A stretch of DNA of 64,000 nt from Terfezia claveryi (GCA_015179025.1 WHUX01000045.1:295709-359708), one strand, 5' to 3'. Positions 45,276 to 57,770 are shown, numbered from the stretch's first letter. The notes: generated by a model from the letters alone, not told the origin. Translations and numbers: made by a program.

Positions 45276-45563
45276 TTAATAGTAGCAAATCATCCCAGAA
45301 ATATTGCTACAACCGCGGAAACCCGGTTGAGGGCAACAGACGGGAGGGGAGACGGACCAGCAGCAATAGGGATACATGGGGTCATTGCAATACCACGCTA
45401 TGCTGCCGGCCATACCACAGAATTGCTGCGTGAACACGTCACCGACTGCGGGAGTCACGCCCACGACGGTGGCTTTGCCGACTTCGGTTTTAGAGTCGGG
45501 GGTGGGCGTTGCGGTGGTAAGGGAGAATGTGGCGGCGAGGAGAGTTAGGGTGAGGAACTTCAT
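45276..45563 (-). CDS. Small secreted cysteine-rich protein, 95 aa
   Basis: The ATG at 45563 gives a classic secretion signal (MKFLTLTLLAATFSLTTATP), likely cut near residue 19. The mature part has eight Cys in the order C-C-CC-CC-C-C and ends in ICYY. The frame runs further upstream to 45752, but that part lacks a signal peptide, so I chose the internal ATG. A TATATAAG box on the minus strand (45679-45672) lies about 110 bp before it. Eight Cys recall hydrophobins, but their order is C-CC-C-C-CC-C, so this is not one. Such proteins in fungi act as effectors, surface proteins or antimicrobials; which applies cannot be told here. Confidence 0.75.
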   Translation of the reverse strand: MKFLTLTLLAATFSLTTATPTPDSKTEVGKATVVGVTPAVGDVFTQQFCGMAGSIAWYCNDPMYPYCCWSVSPPVCCPQPGFRGCSNISGMICYY

Positions 45564-45671
45564 TTTGGGAGTTGATGGGTTGGGGTAACGTAGGAGCAGG
45601 AAGTGAGGTGTGAGGGAAAGTTGCTGAACTGGTGCCGGGAGAAGAGAGGGATTGAGAAGGCCATGAAGGAG

Positions 45672-45679
45672 CTTATATA
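45672..45679 (-). promoter_or_regulatory. TATA box of the small secreted protein gene
   Basis: TATATAAG on the minus strand, about 110 bp upstream of the chosen ATG. Confidence 0.5.
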
Positions 45680-48174
45680 TCCATTTAGAGAGAGCTATTT
45701 CTCGTATGGGGTACGGGTGTATCAGCCTTGAGCTCCTGTCTTGCCAGTTCACGTTTGGGCTGGAGCTCGAAACATGACATGGCTGTGCCGGCTGATGTCG
45801 GTTGTAACTATGAATCTCGCGAGGGAGCTTAGGTGGACCAAGCCTTCGTCGTCCCCTCGTCTAAGAATCCCTCAACTGGAAGAACTATCTTCTTTGAGTT
45901 GCCTATTCAAGATTTCCCCGCGAGCCCACATATTGCCATGGGATTATAATTCCTGGTTAGGAGTGGGTCGCTTCTTCCTGCTAGGCGTTTCAATGAAGAG
46001 CTTGAGTTCTGCTTAAGCTTAGATGGGAGTAACTCGGAGTCAGTTTGTGGAATATAAATCGGGAGGCCGTATTATTATCGTTATTGTTGCAGCCAACTCT
46101 ATATATCTCAAAGTTAACGTGCAGTCCATACCAATTCTAGGTGCTACAGAGCTACTAGTAAATAGTGGTATGCTTACCCCCTCAGACCACCAACCAAAGG
46201 CGGGGTCGATGAACGCTAACGAGAATGCCAAAATGTAGGTAATGAGCTATGCGTACTTTCATTTCTATTGAATGATGACAGCAGTCGATCAGGTCTCACG
46301 AAATGTGGTCTCGGTCGTTACCCTCAGATTGGTGGCTTGGCGCTAAGATGTTGTTCAGGACCAAATGTTCTCGGCCCTAAGTCAAAAAAGGGTGAATTTC
46401 TTATGCAACGTGCCTAAGTCCTATAACGTTAGCCGGAGTACGTCAGCTATATCATCTTTGTCCAAGGGCAAAGGGAGAATTCGCGTGGGCCGGAAGTCCA
46501 TAAGAGATCTCAATTATGTTTTGTACCTCCCTTTCACATCAAGCTATAGTGGAGTCCAACTAGTAGCACTGGCGATATTGATGGATCCTAATAATGATAA
46601 TATTACAATCAAAGTATACCTCTCTTCCCACATTATCTTCATACCTGCTGACACCAATACGACTTTAAACTTCTCATGTCCAACAAAAAAACCAAGCAGT
46701 GGAACATTCCCCGCGTGTATGCATCAGACGCCAATTAAACCTTCGGACAATATCACACTGTGAATCCAGATTGTTACACGAGAGACCCGCAAGAAACCGC
46801 TGATTATCTGTAACACAAAGCCGAGCCTTTCGATGTCTCAATAACAGTTGTTCGGTTCAAACGGGCAAGTCAAGAATGTGATATTCACCGTTCGTGTCGT
46901 GTAACAGCAATTACTTGAACAAGGGGTGCAGGCAATACGGGCCACTGCCGCAATAGTTTCTAATAGAGACATTCTCAAACAATTGATTAAGAGGGCGCAA
47001 GGGGCTGGTAATTGAACTCTTTCGAGAGTGGGTTACATTGAAATGCTCAGAGAGGGTTATTAGAATATTCTCGAGAGCTAAGAACATGAAGGAATCTGAA
47101 ATAACGCGGATGGAGGGGAGGAGGAACGTCGTGGTCAATTGTTTATGCAGGGGGGGAAGCGTGAAGCTGTTGAACCAAGTGAACCGATGTATTATGGTGC
47201 AGGCATAGGAGTGTGAGCAATGGGTCAAGGAAATCAGAAAGCTCCTTCACGAAACTATGGAAACTTAACCTGTTCGAGGGGGAAAGTCCAACCTTGAACC
47301 TCGCAGCGTCGTGTAATGTGATATGATCCTCGAGCTTTGTGAAATGTGAATTCGGAGATAAGAAGGATCGGAGACGGTGGCGTGTTGTCTTTCTCAAAAA
47401 AATACACAACTAAACCTAATTTTTGTGCCCTGATATAGATTGATATATATTTTGCAAGAACCTTGCTTATTATACTCGTTAGGATTTGGTTCGACAAGAC
47501 TTCAAATACTTATTAATATAAGATTCTGTTATGATATTCTTGCGTTCATGTGGGGCCCCGCCTGGCATGACTATATTGTATGGAGCCTGCCCATGTGATA
47601 TGAAAATAGTTGCCGTGATCATGATATAACGAGTATTTAAATATCACTATGGCTGGCGCTATAGGTATAATTACCCTGAATCCCTGAGGTGAATCAAGGG
47701 CTTCACTGATAACTTACGGAGGCTAAAATATAAAAACTTACCTCTGATAAACAGCACTAAACAGCGTTCCACAGTGACCTACTAACGTCATGCTTTATTT
47801 CATCATTGTTACTCGGTGAGGCTGCGATATTCGGCTAGATATAACTCGAAAAACAACGCCAAATAATACCTACTCAGGGACTTAGACAAAGGAGCGAATA
47901 TATATTGATCAAGTATGCGAGGAACATGAGAATGAACCTTGTGTATTACCTGAAGCGCCCTGATCGAGAAAGTATTACCCAAAGTATAAAACCGCTGTAA
48001 GACGTTGTTCCCTGAGATCCCGATTCATCTGCAGCTTTCCGCAAAGTGGTGGTAGGTAGCCTATCGTCCTAATACGGTGAAAATTAGAGAATAAGACTAG
48101 CGGTGGCTTTTCCTGTTTAATACGTCCTCCTGTGGCCTAGAAGGCTGTGTGAGTAGTTGGACTTAGAGATGAAG
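45680..48174. other. Intergenic, no supported gene
   Basis: About 2.5 kb of AT-rich sequence. Open frames at 46365-46763 (+) and 46911-47228 (-) have no recognisable features. No tandem or inverted repeats are evident. Confidence 0.4.
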
Positions 48175-48520
48175 TCCCATACTCGCCACCCCAACAAGTT
48201 GACATCCGCCCTTTGTGTAAGCAGCAATTTTGCCATCTCGTGATCCATCTGCAATACAGCCTGTCCAATACAGTCCAGGACTCGGCGCCCATTCCTATTA
48301 ACATCTCCCCCGTTCTGAAAAAATCAGCGACACCATTTCCGCCCCTCGTTGGCGCTTTGCAAGGGCTCGAACTGCCGCCAGGTAGGCAGCATTAAGGCTA
48401 AGTGTATTAAATTCCGACCCTCCACGGAGTAACATGAGTGCTAAATCTTCGGATTTGCCCCACCAGTGTGTTAAGTCACAGATATGTCGTGCAACCCCAA
48501 TCTCAAACACCCATATTTAT
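48175..48520 (-). pseudogene. Ankyrin-repeat gene relic
   Basis: Minus-strand frames carry ankyrin-like units: LALMLLRGGSEFN followed by LNAAYLAAVRAL, then, in another frame, AVLQMDHEMAKLLLTQRADVN. A frameshift and stops separate them. They are not close copies of the homogenised repeats at 2788, so they derive from a different ankyrin gene. Confidence 0.5.
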
Positions 48521-51057
48521 ACTTCGTAGCTATAGCATGCATATGATGCTTGCCCCAGTCGACATTGTAGCTGGATATGATCTTCTCGCTGTAGCCAGGA
48601 CGTCAGCAGGGCAGTACCTCCTTAAACTCTCAGCACTATCCTCCTGATCCTCCTTTCCTCTTCCTCAGCATCCTTACCCCATCACCGTGCTTCTTATCTC
48701 CCTCGCTATCACACCCACTCTTTTTGTATGTGAAACCACGCAGATTACTATATTCTGCATGATTTATGGTGGCACCTTGAATTAGACTTCCCCTACATTT
48801 AATTCCCCACAAATAAGACCCGAGTACCACCCTGTACCACCCTATGCCGAGTGGAAGAACTGTGTTTAGGGCTGCGTCCTTATTCGAGGTTTTTTTTTGC
48901 GGTATATGGATAGGCTCACTGATACGAACCAATATGACTCCCTGAGTGGGGCATCAATATTGCTCAAGCAGGCCACCGTGGACCCATAGACCAGACCCAG
49001 CGTAGGATCCATTTTTCACCATATTGAAGTGATCCAATGTTATTTTTGATCCAACGTATACTAGGCTTTCACAGAAGAATCTGCATCGACAGGATTTTTA
49101 TAGAAATTTTGCATTGTGGTGAGTATGGAACGTTTTGATGTGTGATGGGGATTGTCCGGCATTGGGCACATAAGCCAAACGTTGAATAGCCTTATTGAGG
49201 ATATTGCAATCTGGTCATAGGTGGAAATACAAAATATCCGCCGAGGACCTCTTGGAATATAAACTGAGATTCTGCCCGACACTGATAATATCTATCTCAT
49301 GCTATGGTAGCGGTTTCCTCATGAAGCAGACATAAAGTACGCACATTTAATATTTCCAACGTCTGTTTACCCGGAGAGACAGAGTTTACTGCCTCGTGGG
49401 ACTTGGATAATTCATAACTGTTGCTCGCTCACCTATTTAGTAATGATCAATATTGCCGACTAATAATCGAATTAATAGTATACATAAGGCGTTGATACGG
49501 GTGAAACAATTGCAACCGCTCGATGTCGAGCCCCGTAGAATGCATGTGCAATTAGGGAAAAGATTCTAGAGCCTTGGGATTCTAAACCGGCCTCACTCGC
49601 TAAACCGAATAGGCCTGTGTACCGTGACGTCTGCATCTGTTCCTAGGGAGATCCGGGCTCGTATTACTAGGAGACATACCGGGAAGAATGAACTTCAGGG
49701 CAGTGAAATAATTTCTGTTCGGGGAATTTTTGAGGGGATATCGAACTCACGGGCTGTACCTAGCTTCCCAGGTTTGTGAGTTGAAATATAGCGGATCATC
49801 AAGAAATAAAACAAAAGGCTTAGTAAACATTTCTCGCATCGAACTTGTGCTGAGTGCCCGAAATGACGCCTTGTAGCACAAAAATATCGCAAGCCCAAGT
49901 TGTGTAATCCCCATCTTCAAAGACGCCATCAACGACCGAGATTCGCAAGAATTTTCCGAATATTCCTTTTGATATTTTCCGGTATGAGATAAGTATTTAT
50001 ATCTTTGGTTTGCCCCAGAGTTATATTGTCTTTCCAGATATATGCCGAGCATGGAGAGATACACCAAACATAGTATTGGGTTCCTTATGAGAAGGAGATG
50101 GGCGTGCTACTGGAGTACTGGAGTAAGCGACACATTCGATAATTGGAAGATCTGAGAAGGGATACTCCGAAAACCAGTGTTTGAAGAAGCCGTCGTTCGA
50201 TTTCAACATCAGCAATACCGATTTTCAAGGTGCCCGAGGCGGCGTAATAGTTTTATTCAGTCTCCGACATTCGGAAGGAGGGGTTCCTGTCATCGACCTG
50301 CATTGTTCGAAATTCAATCAGTTGGATGGTGAAAAGTGGTCATTCTTCCGGACGACAGAAACCCCCTCCGCTCACAACAGGGATCCATAGTGGTGTGAAG
50401 CGCCGGAGCAATAGCCTCACTGTAATCATTGCCTAGGGAGACAAATGCGGAAGTTAGCTGATGGACTAGAAGCGATCTACTTTCACACAAGCTCTGATGG
50501 TACTATTGCCCTTTGCGGAACCATTCCACTATGAAATCACCCCTGGTTCTACTACTGGCTGGAGAGCACCTCCGTTGAGTCAGGGATAGATTTTAGCGGT
50601 CAACTGTTTGGTGGCAGGCTCAATTTGGTGGTGTGTCCCCGGGGGGAAATCAGAAGGGATGCGGTGGAATAAAGGTAGGTGGGAGGGCGAAGAAGCTATA
50701 GCTTGTCATCTAGAAAAATCTCGCGTCCGGTGGAGGTAGGGGAAGACAAAAAAAAGATCTCGCCTCCCTTGACAGAGGGCACTTGAAACGGTAAAGGGCT
50801 CCATCCCTTCAGGCGGATGTGTTGACTCGAATCCTGGACCGCCAAATTTAGAAACCCCAGCAAGACGATCAGATACCAGGGTTAACTGTTCAATTAGTGG
50901 GCCTGCACTGTCCTTATTGAGCGAGGTTTGTCTCATACAAATTATTTCCAGATAATTTATAATATGGCGGCGCATGTGCTTAAATGCAGTGCTGGTTCTG
51001 GCTCGCAAGAAGGTAATTGCATTGCATTATTGTTAAGCTCATTTATTCCCACACCTT
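48521..51057. other. Intergenic, no supported gene
   Basis: About 2.5 kb. Minus frames near 49695-50067 have somewhat protein-like sequence but no start, domain or match that I recognise. Probably decayed DNA. Confidence 0.35.
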
Positions 51058-51383
51058 GACTAATTCGGGGTGTGTATTAACTTGAGGGTAACTTTAAATC
51101 CGTATAAGCACTGAATTTATATATTTTTCTTCAATTGATGGTAAATCAGTACCCATATTCGAACGAAGTAGCTCATGATGAGGCAGCGTATCCTTATAGA
51201 CTAGCTATAAACTACTTGTACACAAGTCAGCGTCATAAGGGTATAGTTAGCTATAGAACCTATGCTAATTCATTCGAATACGAGTACTGATTTACCAAAA
51301 TCAATTGAAGAAAATATTTACATACGGTGCATATACGGATATAAGTTACCCTCAAGTAAACACATACCCGAATTAGTTAAGGC
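51058..51383. mobile_element. MITE of about 325 bp with 110-bp imperfect inverted ends
   Basis: The left arm from about 51058 and the right arm ending about 51383 are inverted copies starting ACTAATTCGGG and sharing ACTTGAGGGTAACTT, TTCTTCAATTGAT and GGTAAATCAGTAC. They flank roughly 105 bp of unrelated, AT-rich centre. No coding capacity. The flanks read TTGA on one side and TTAA on the other, so the target duplication is unclear. Confidence 0.75.
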
Positions 51384-52346
51384 AATGCAATTTGCCGCCA
51401 TGGGTTCACGATACATGTTGGAATAAATGAAATCAATAATGCAATGTTAATCCCTGCTCAATTGCCACATACCGGTACAATGAGTAGACATCGGTAATCT
51501 TTGTAGTCTCACTCTTTTCCGCTGACCAGTTGGTCCCAAGGGTGTTTTCCATTCTATGTCTCTCATTTCTTGCAGTTTCTGTCGTTGTTGTCGTTGTATG
51601 GTGTGAAACTAGATTCCCTAGATTATGCTGGTCATGCACGAGTAGATCGTCTGCAGGCAGTTTGACTTGAATTGATATATATCTTAACCATAGACTCACC
51701 AAGGTACCACCCCGGATGTTGTATTTCAGTTAGCAGCTAGTACTTATTCTGGAATTCTGAAATCTTACACGTTCCAAGATCCTAGGTATCATTATAATTT
51801 TTCGACCCGGCTAGGAGCCCTTGAAAAGCAATCTGGTTTGTAGTTTGGTTTATCCCCCCCATCCCCCCTCTAAGACATGCCTTATCCCAATATCTACTCT
51901 CGGCCTCGCGGTGTTTTGGTCCACACACAGCCCGTAGAATCAGGCTTGAGGGTCCCACACTTACACCCCGCGTACTTATGAGCCCGTACCTATTCGTAGA
52001 GGTTACACCAAGCGAAACGGCACTATAGTACAATGAAATATTAGAACTGTAACTACCTACCTACGCCCGAGCCAAAAAGATCACGAGACCTGATCCAGCG
52101 TGAGCACTGCAGGAGTTACGAGCTACCTATATATAAGATCGGATAGTACGTACATACATAAGAGCATTATTCCAACTAATTTGTGCCGGCCTGCGATCAC
52201 CTCCCGCTACCATGTCTGTATGGAGACTACTGACCTAGGCCTATAGGTACATATGACTTTGAGTTTCCGTAGCGTCATGAGTCGCCTTGCCCGGTCGGTT
52301 TGTCCAGAGATTGGTTGCTCAAACTCGTAGGGTGGATAGGGGGAAA
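51384..52346. other. Intergenic, nothing recognised
   Basis: No gene or repeat supported; it leads up to the LINE insertion site. Confidence 0.35.
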
Positions 52347-52358
52347 ATAGGTGGGCAG

Positions 52359-53118
52359 TTTTTTTTTTTTTTTTAAAAACTCAGTACTCCTATGCAGCCC
52401 CGTTAGGGGGGCTATGAGGAGCCACGCGGAAGCCCGGTGGATTCAAGAGAGAGGCAAGTTAATCTGCCAACCCCACGCAAACTTAAATACACGAAATTGC
52501 AGAAGGACCCGTGCTGTCATTAACGGACCTAGCCGATGACCCGGAGGCCTGACTGGTGCTCGACTGCGAAATGATGAACTTGAAGGACTAGAAGCTGAGA
52601 TAAACTGGAAATGTGAACTGACAGAACTGAAATAAATGAGGCTGAAGCGTAAGGAAACTCGTGAAAATTCGTAAATCTCTCTCTTCATCTCCAACTCCCG
52701 ACGGCAACGGCATTCCCGACAGCTCACTACATAAGCTCATGGTATAGGAGGTTGAAGAAGGCCTCCGTAGCTTCGTATCTCTCTTCTCCTTCCCCTTCTT
52801 TCCTCCAATCCAGTTCGTCGAGCTCCTCCCAGCTCCTCCTCCCCCCCAATAAACCGCTGCGTATCCGGTTGAAGCGTGGGCATTCGAAGACGATATGTTC
52901 TCCGGTCTCAGTGGGGTGACCGCATGTGCATGCTGCTGAATCCGCCTTGCCGATATGGTGAAGCCAGCTCCGTTGCGGGCCTCTGTTAGTTCTTAGCCAA
53001 GTGTAGGCTGACAGGGCTTGTCGATTCCACTCCACTCTTCTTACCCCGAAGCCCGCCTTTGTTCTTGCTTCTTTTCGTCTCGCTTTGGAGGCTGCGCGTA
53101 GCCCTCCTTCTGTTGTTG
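52359..53118 (-). mobile_element. 5'-truncated LINE with 12-bp target duplication
   Basis: Flanked by ATAGGTGGGCAG at 52347-52358 and 53119-53130. It reads on the minus strand from truncated ORF2 to the hairpin (52387-52421) and A-tail. It is 760 bp, close in sequence to the copy at 40895, and has one open frame through the coding end, so it is a young insertion. Confidence 0.85.
52727..53118 (-). pseudogene. LINE ORF2 C-terminal fragment (reverse transcriptase downstream region)
   Basis: About 130 codons before the stop, with the motif CTCGHPTETGEHIVFECP and a final TEAFFNLLYHELM. The frame continues into flanking DNA to 53215, but that extra part lies outside the target duplication and is not element sequence. 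No reverse transcriptase motif remains. Confidence 0.75.
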
Positions 53119-53130
53119 ATAGGTGGGCAG

Positions 53131-54245
53131 TTGTTTGCCTCTTACCTAAGTACTTGCCGTTAACCCACCACAAAGAAAACCTCCCACGCTTTGTCACCAA
53201 ACTCAAGTATCCCATCGTTCTGAGGATTTCCTGGCTCAGACACCATGATGTTATGGGACTTCATGCTATTTGCATGGACATTCATATGTTCCTCTCCAGC
53301 CTGATTCTGAATTTTACTATTCCCAATACGGGAGAACCAATCATCCACAAGGCCGTTGCTTATATCTCTGTCATCTTCATGGCATATTTGGGGTTCCGTA
53401 CTCAGCCGCCTTAATGCAATACTGGATCTTATAAAAAGAAAATTAGCTTATTTTCACAACAATATTGTTATAACACTGACAACCTCTAATTTGGTAAATT
53501 CCATGAACAATGATAGGCTTCTGATTCATATGCCATGATCGATTCTATCCAACCTAACTCTGTTGTGCGATTACTACACGCTATTCACTCGAATCCACAA
53601 GAACACAATAAATTCCCATTCTCAATGAATTATTCCACTTTGTTTATAAAGCACAGTATATACAACAATATGAAGTAAAATATACATAACAACATTAAGT
53701 AAGATGTGTGCAATTTAACAAAAGATATGTTGGAATATCTTGTTATGGCAGCGGAAGTGATTCTAGCGGAGCTGCGGATGCGCGAGCACGGGTGCGCAGC
53801 AGATCTACCTAGTAATATGCCTACCAGAGCGGATGGTAAGACATGAAGTGGACAATAGAACTAAGAGTGCGATAATGTGATAGAGAACGATGCGAATTGA
53901 AGACTTGCTTGATTTCATGAAAAATACAGGTCCGGAGCGTTGTCTATATACATGGAATTTCAGGGTAAAGACAGAGCGCAGGGATTTGTTATTCAACCAA
54001 TCAAAAGCGAGAAAATGCAAGGATCGCGGATTGTCGGTGGTAACCACAGTGACTCAACCCAACATACGGAAAATACTTGCGTACGTGCGGACGTAAGGTG
54101 CTTGCGTGTGTGAGAGTTCAGCTGAATATTATCGTTGTGGCGGTAATAGCTTTAACGGACAACGGCTTTGCCCGACAGCGGCAACACCAGTTGGTGCAAT
54201 TGCAATCTCCGGGTGTATTGGATATGCATTTTAACAGCAATAATA
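53131..54245. other. Intergenic with a possible decayed LTR
   Basis: From 53728 the sequence begins TGTTGGAATATC and carries a TATATACATGG box about 210 bp on, features of copia-type LTRs. A matching end and target duplication are not clear. A minus frame at 53348-53160 is protein-like but unrecognised. Confidence 0.3.
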
Positions 54246-54520
54246 TGAAGCAAGTTGTGAAGCAAAATATACTATAACTTACATCTAGTTACTTACATCT
54301 ACATATCTGGGAAAAGTACTCATAATATGAACCATATTTTAGATAGTATAAAGGTAAGCGAGTAAAGTGAGTATGCACAATAATATAACATAAAATCTGA
54401 AGCAAGATATAAGTAAATATAACTTATATCTAGTTGCTCACACAAATACATCTCAGAAAAGTACACATACAATGTAAGCTATTTTTCATAAAGTATAAAA
54501 GTTGAGTGAGTAAAACTATA
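54246..54520. repeat. Two diverged tandem copies of an AT-rich unit of about 140 bp
   Basis: TATAACTTACATCTAGTTACT...AGAAAAGTACTCATA-like order is repeated as TATAACTTATATCTAGTTGCT...AGAAAAGTACACATA, with several shared blocks in the same order. Confidence 0.5.
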
Positions 54521-54949
54521 AAGATTGTGTCAATATTATAAATAAAATAAACACAATAGTACAAACTAATAGTGAACCAGAAGGTAAATATCCTATTACG
54601 CATTTTTTTTGTACCATAGTGTATAGCTAGGTACAGTATATAGCAGATATAACATGGAATAAGCATGCGACACAATACAAAGTGCGAGTAAGGTAGGAAA
54701 TGAGATCAGACATAAAGCAGAATGGCCGGCAACATGTTGGCCCACCCATTCCGTATTCTCCCGCTGGGCCCGGCCGGGCCAGCCAGGAGATGGGTGGTCT
54801 CGCTTTGGGCCCGAAACAGTTCAATGACATGGGGGTGCTCCGAGAGATGATACATGCACTGTGTTGTATGTTCGAAGTAGAGGATAGGAATCTTACCTAT
54901 CAGCAGGGGTAATAGATGCCATATTTATTTTTGCACGCCATCCTCTTTG

Positions 54950-55870
54950 CTTGATTGAATACACGAAACCAACTTGCAAAAAACTGATAAGAATAGATTA
55001 TAGCTTCTCCATCAAAACCCTCCTCTGGTCCATCTCCATGTTCAACAACTCCTACTTCTTCCCCAACTTCTTCTTTATCTCCTCCTTCTTCCTGCCCTGC
55101 CACCAGCACTCGCCCCTGCACCGCGCCCACGTCCGCCACCGAACCCCCGGCCCCGATTGCTCCGTTGAGGTGGACAGCGGATTTAGATGCTGCAGGAAAA
55201 AGTTGTGAATTGTCCGGGTCATATTCATCATTTGCACCGCCTTCAGCGTACTTAGTTCAACAAAGACTATGGTTCCATCCCATGCTCATACGGACACATA
55301 CCCCCCTGCATACAGTACCCCTTCTCATCATAATCACCATATCTCTCACTTATTTTCCTCTCTACTGGCTTCCTTTGTGCTCCAGCCCCTGCAGAAGGCC
55401 GGTTGCGTCTTTGGGTACTGGTGCACCAGGGGGGGTATCGGCGGCAACCCAGCCATCCCAGTCCAGGCTTGCATAGCCGGTAAAGCTGCCATGGGGCCTT
55501 CCGGCCAAGGGGCTCCAGCTGGGAATCCAGGTACAGCAGCTAATACTCCAAAAACACTAGTTGCTGCTGCTGAGTTTGGGAAAGACCCTACACCTACTGT
55601 TGGTGATGCTGCTCCCATAGCTGCTCCTCCATGAGTCCACTGCCTGCAATTTGCTCCGCTTACAGTTCGTTGGTATCTGTGTGGGGAAGAATCGTATTAG
55701 TGTTCCAGTAAATCACAACTCACTTTCTCGCAGGAAATCATCCACCTGCTCCACGCACAAGATGAAATGGTGGATTGAGGAACGTACATACCTATCCTCC
55801 AGTCGCTTCACAATCCAATTTTGAAGTAGTAGCGCAGCATCGCCTTCTTCAAACAACATTTGCCACTGCA
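54950..55870 (-). pseudogene. RBM26/27-like gene, decayed copy B
   Basis: Same order as copy A: PWI start near 55860, CVEQVDDFLRE near 55750, a Pro/Gly/Ala-rich linker at 55620-55400 and a finger at about 55345-55280 whose first Cys codon has changed and whose frame is broken. The RRM is absent and the coiled coil near 55090-55010 is shortened. More decayed than copy A. Confidence 0.7.
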
Positions 55871-56229
55871 GCCTATTCCGTCCAAATAAAGAGGCAGGTA
55901 CGCAGGTGTGTTCTAGTAAGGGGAAGCATAATGATGGTCATGAAAGAACTGGCTACAAAGAAAGTCTAGACCGTTCGTGTATGTGTGTCTGTGGTGGGTC
56001 GTGCAAAAGTAGCAAAAAATCTTCTCGTGCATCTCCAGCTTTAGCCCAGTTTCCATGCTCTACTGGACGTCTGATCTGCTGTATTGTTTTTATACATTAG
56101 CTGAAAGGTATTTTAGGGTGAGAAACTTTTAACATACCAAAAACATATACCTCCCTTCCCATCCCTTCCCCTCCCATCCCATCCCATCCCATCCCATCCC
56201 CTACCCTCCCCTCCCCTCCCCAACCTGGC

Positions 56230-56662
56230 CCTCATCTTCGCTCCTCCACCTCACTCACCGGCGCTGGTATTTCCGGCCCACTCGTCGTTCCAGCCGCTGG
56301 GGCGGGCTCCCGATTACTCGGCTCACCCCCGGAGACAACGTCGGTTAGTTCTACTGGTGCAGTAGAACTAGCCTGGTTGCTCCAATGCCGGCTTAACCAT
56401 TTGGAAATTGGCGGCCACTGTGGCCACCAGAAACATGGCTGCAGCAATGCCACAGACCATGCCAACGATTTTGGCATCGGGCCAGAATGAGCCCTAGCAA
56501 AACGAATCTATCAGTTGCACAGACCCTCTCGCAGGCTAAACTCTACGTACAAGCATGTTTGGAGTTTCTACAACTTACCAAAATTCTGGGCCAAATATGG
56601 ATGTTCCAGATCCAATATCGATGGTAATATTTGTTAAAGTCATATTGGGCTGAGAGTTGGTT
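56230..56662 (-). pseudogene. Small membrane-protein gene, broken copy B
   Basis: Exon 1 and the intron borders match the copy at 36320. Exon 2 has lost one base after the HSG codons and gained bases after the membrane segment, so the reading frame is not kept. Confidence 0.65.
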
Positions 56663-57006
56663 TGAGGAAGAGTTGGTTTGAGGAAGAATGGATGGAAAGT
56701 CGAGTGAGGAGAGGTATAACCACGAGTGAGAATTCATAGTGTGATTTCGAAAATTACCCTTTTCGGAATTTGATTACCTAGTCGGTCCTACAAACCAGAC
56801 TAGTCCTACATCAACTAGGCCAGGCCTACGTATCTGGCTAGTCTACACATACAGGGGTTGTCAATTTGCCTGTAACGGTAAGAGACCAATACAACACGGC
56901 TTTTAGCCGTAAATACTAAGGGGGGATACAAGTGCTTTCAAGTGCTACCAGATTTGGATATCTCGCTAATTTAGTACAGTAGACCTTAATGCGCTCCTGC
57001 ATTTCT

Positions 57007-57639
57007 ACATGTACTGCAATGAAATTATGAGATATATGTGCTCCATAACTGTGAATTCCAGAGTATGCCATTCACAGTCAAGATTAGGCAGCTCCCGAAC
57101 GAACTTTGAAGCCATATATTATTGGTTTGTCAGGCAATAATAGGTACCTACAGCTGACAAGTTATCACCTGCTCAGGACAACAACCTTAGGCAGAGGCTC
57201 ACCCACACATTCGAGTTCATCACTCCATGACCCCAGCACGGCACGAACATGAATCGAGAGAGCTCCTCATTCTACCCCAAATAAATATCCAGCGACCTTC
57301 TCTTGCACTCTTCCCCCGGCGGTGAACCCTCGAATTCTCACGACTTCGTGCAATTCTTCCCTGACCGCACCGTACTGACTTCTTGCCATGTCAAAATCTC
57401 CAGCTCCCTGCCAACAGTTTCGAGCGGCGAATACGTGGAAAGATAACTTTCATAGCTTCCCGCTACCCAATAACACCACTGGCTCTCATTTGCACACCAA
57501 CAACGAACCCCCACGACCTATCGGAAGAGAAAACTACATGCCAGGCAAGGGAAGGGTAAAGGTAAAGAGCCGGCGGCAGTAGCACCACCCCGAACCTTCC
57601 AAATAATTCGCCATCCATACTAGCACCAGCGCCGGGCCC
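57007..57639. other. Intergenic with a 64-codon open frame
   Basis: 57388-57582 (+) begins with ATG and encodes a polar, basic peptide ending KVKSRRQ. It may be a small gene or the start of a LINE ORF1 left next to the LINE tail that follows. Neither is certain. Confidence 0.25.
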
Positions 57640-57649
57640 TTCGGGGTCC

Positions 57650-57765
57650 TCTGGCATCTAGCCGGTTAATGACAGCATGGAGGCAGCTGGCTTACGAGTT
57701 TGTTTCATAAGTCCTCGTCTGTGTATCTAGCATCGGACCTGGCAGATGAACTTGCCTTGTCCCTG
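57650..57765 (+). mobile_element. LINE 3' UTR fragment without hairpin
   Basis: Matches the LINE 3' region from TAGCCGGTTAATGACAGCATGG to AACTTGCCT...TCCCTG, then stops abruptly where the other copies continue into the hairpin. The break coincides with TGTCCCATAG, the possible end of the integrase element. Confidence 0.6.
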
Positions 57766-57770
57766 TTCTG

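Larger units (their letters stand above)
54720..57006 (-). repeat. Inverted segmental duplication, copy B
   Basis: Inverted partner of 35514-38930. It lacks the solo LTR and about 400 bp of the linker that copy A keeps (A 37300-37740), has a shortened region after the finger, and has 45 bp near 55570-55615 that copy A lacks. Both copies share the same missing PWI segment, so that loss came before the duplication. Confidence 0.85.

Noticed and set aside
45564..45752. Upstream extension of the secreted protein frame
   Set aside because: Would bury the signal peptide inside the protein; the TATA box lies within this stretch.
52359..53118. Processed cellular gene
   Set aside because: A-tail and target duplication would fit, but the coding end and hairpin match the LINE family.
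53119..53215. Upstream extension of the LINE frame
   Set aside because: Lies outside the 12-bp target duplication, so it is host sequence open by chance.
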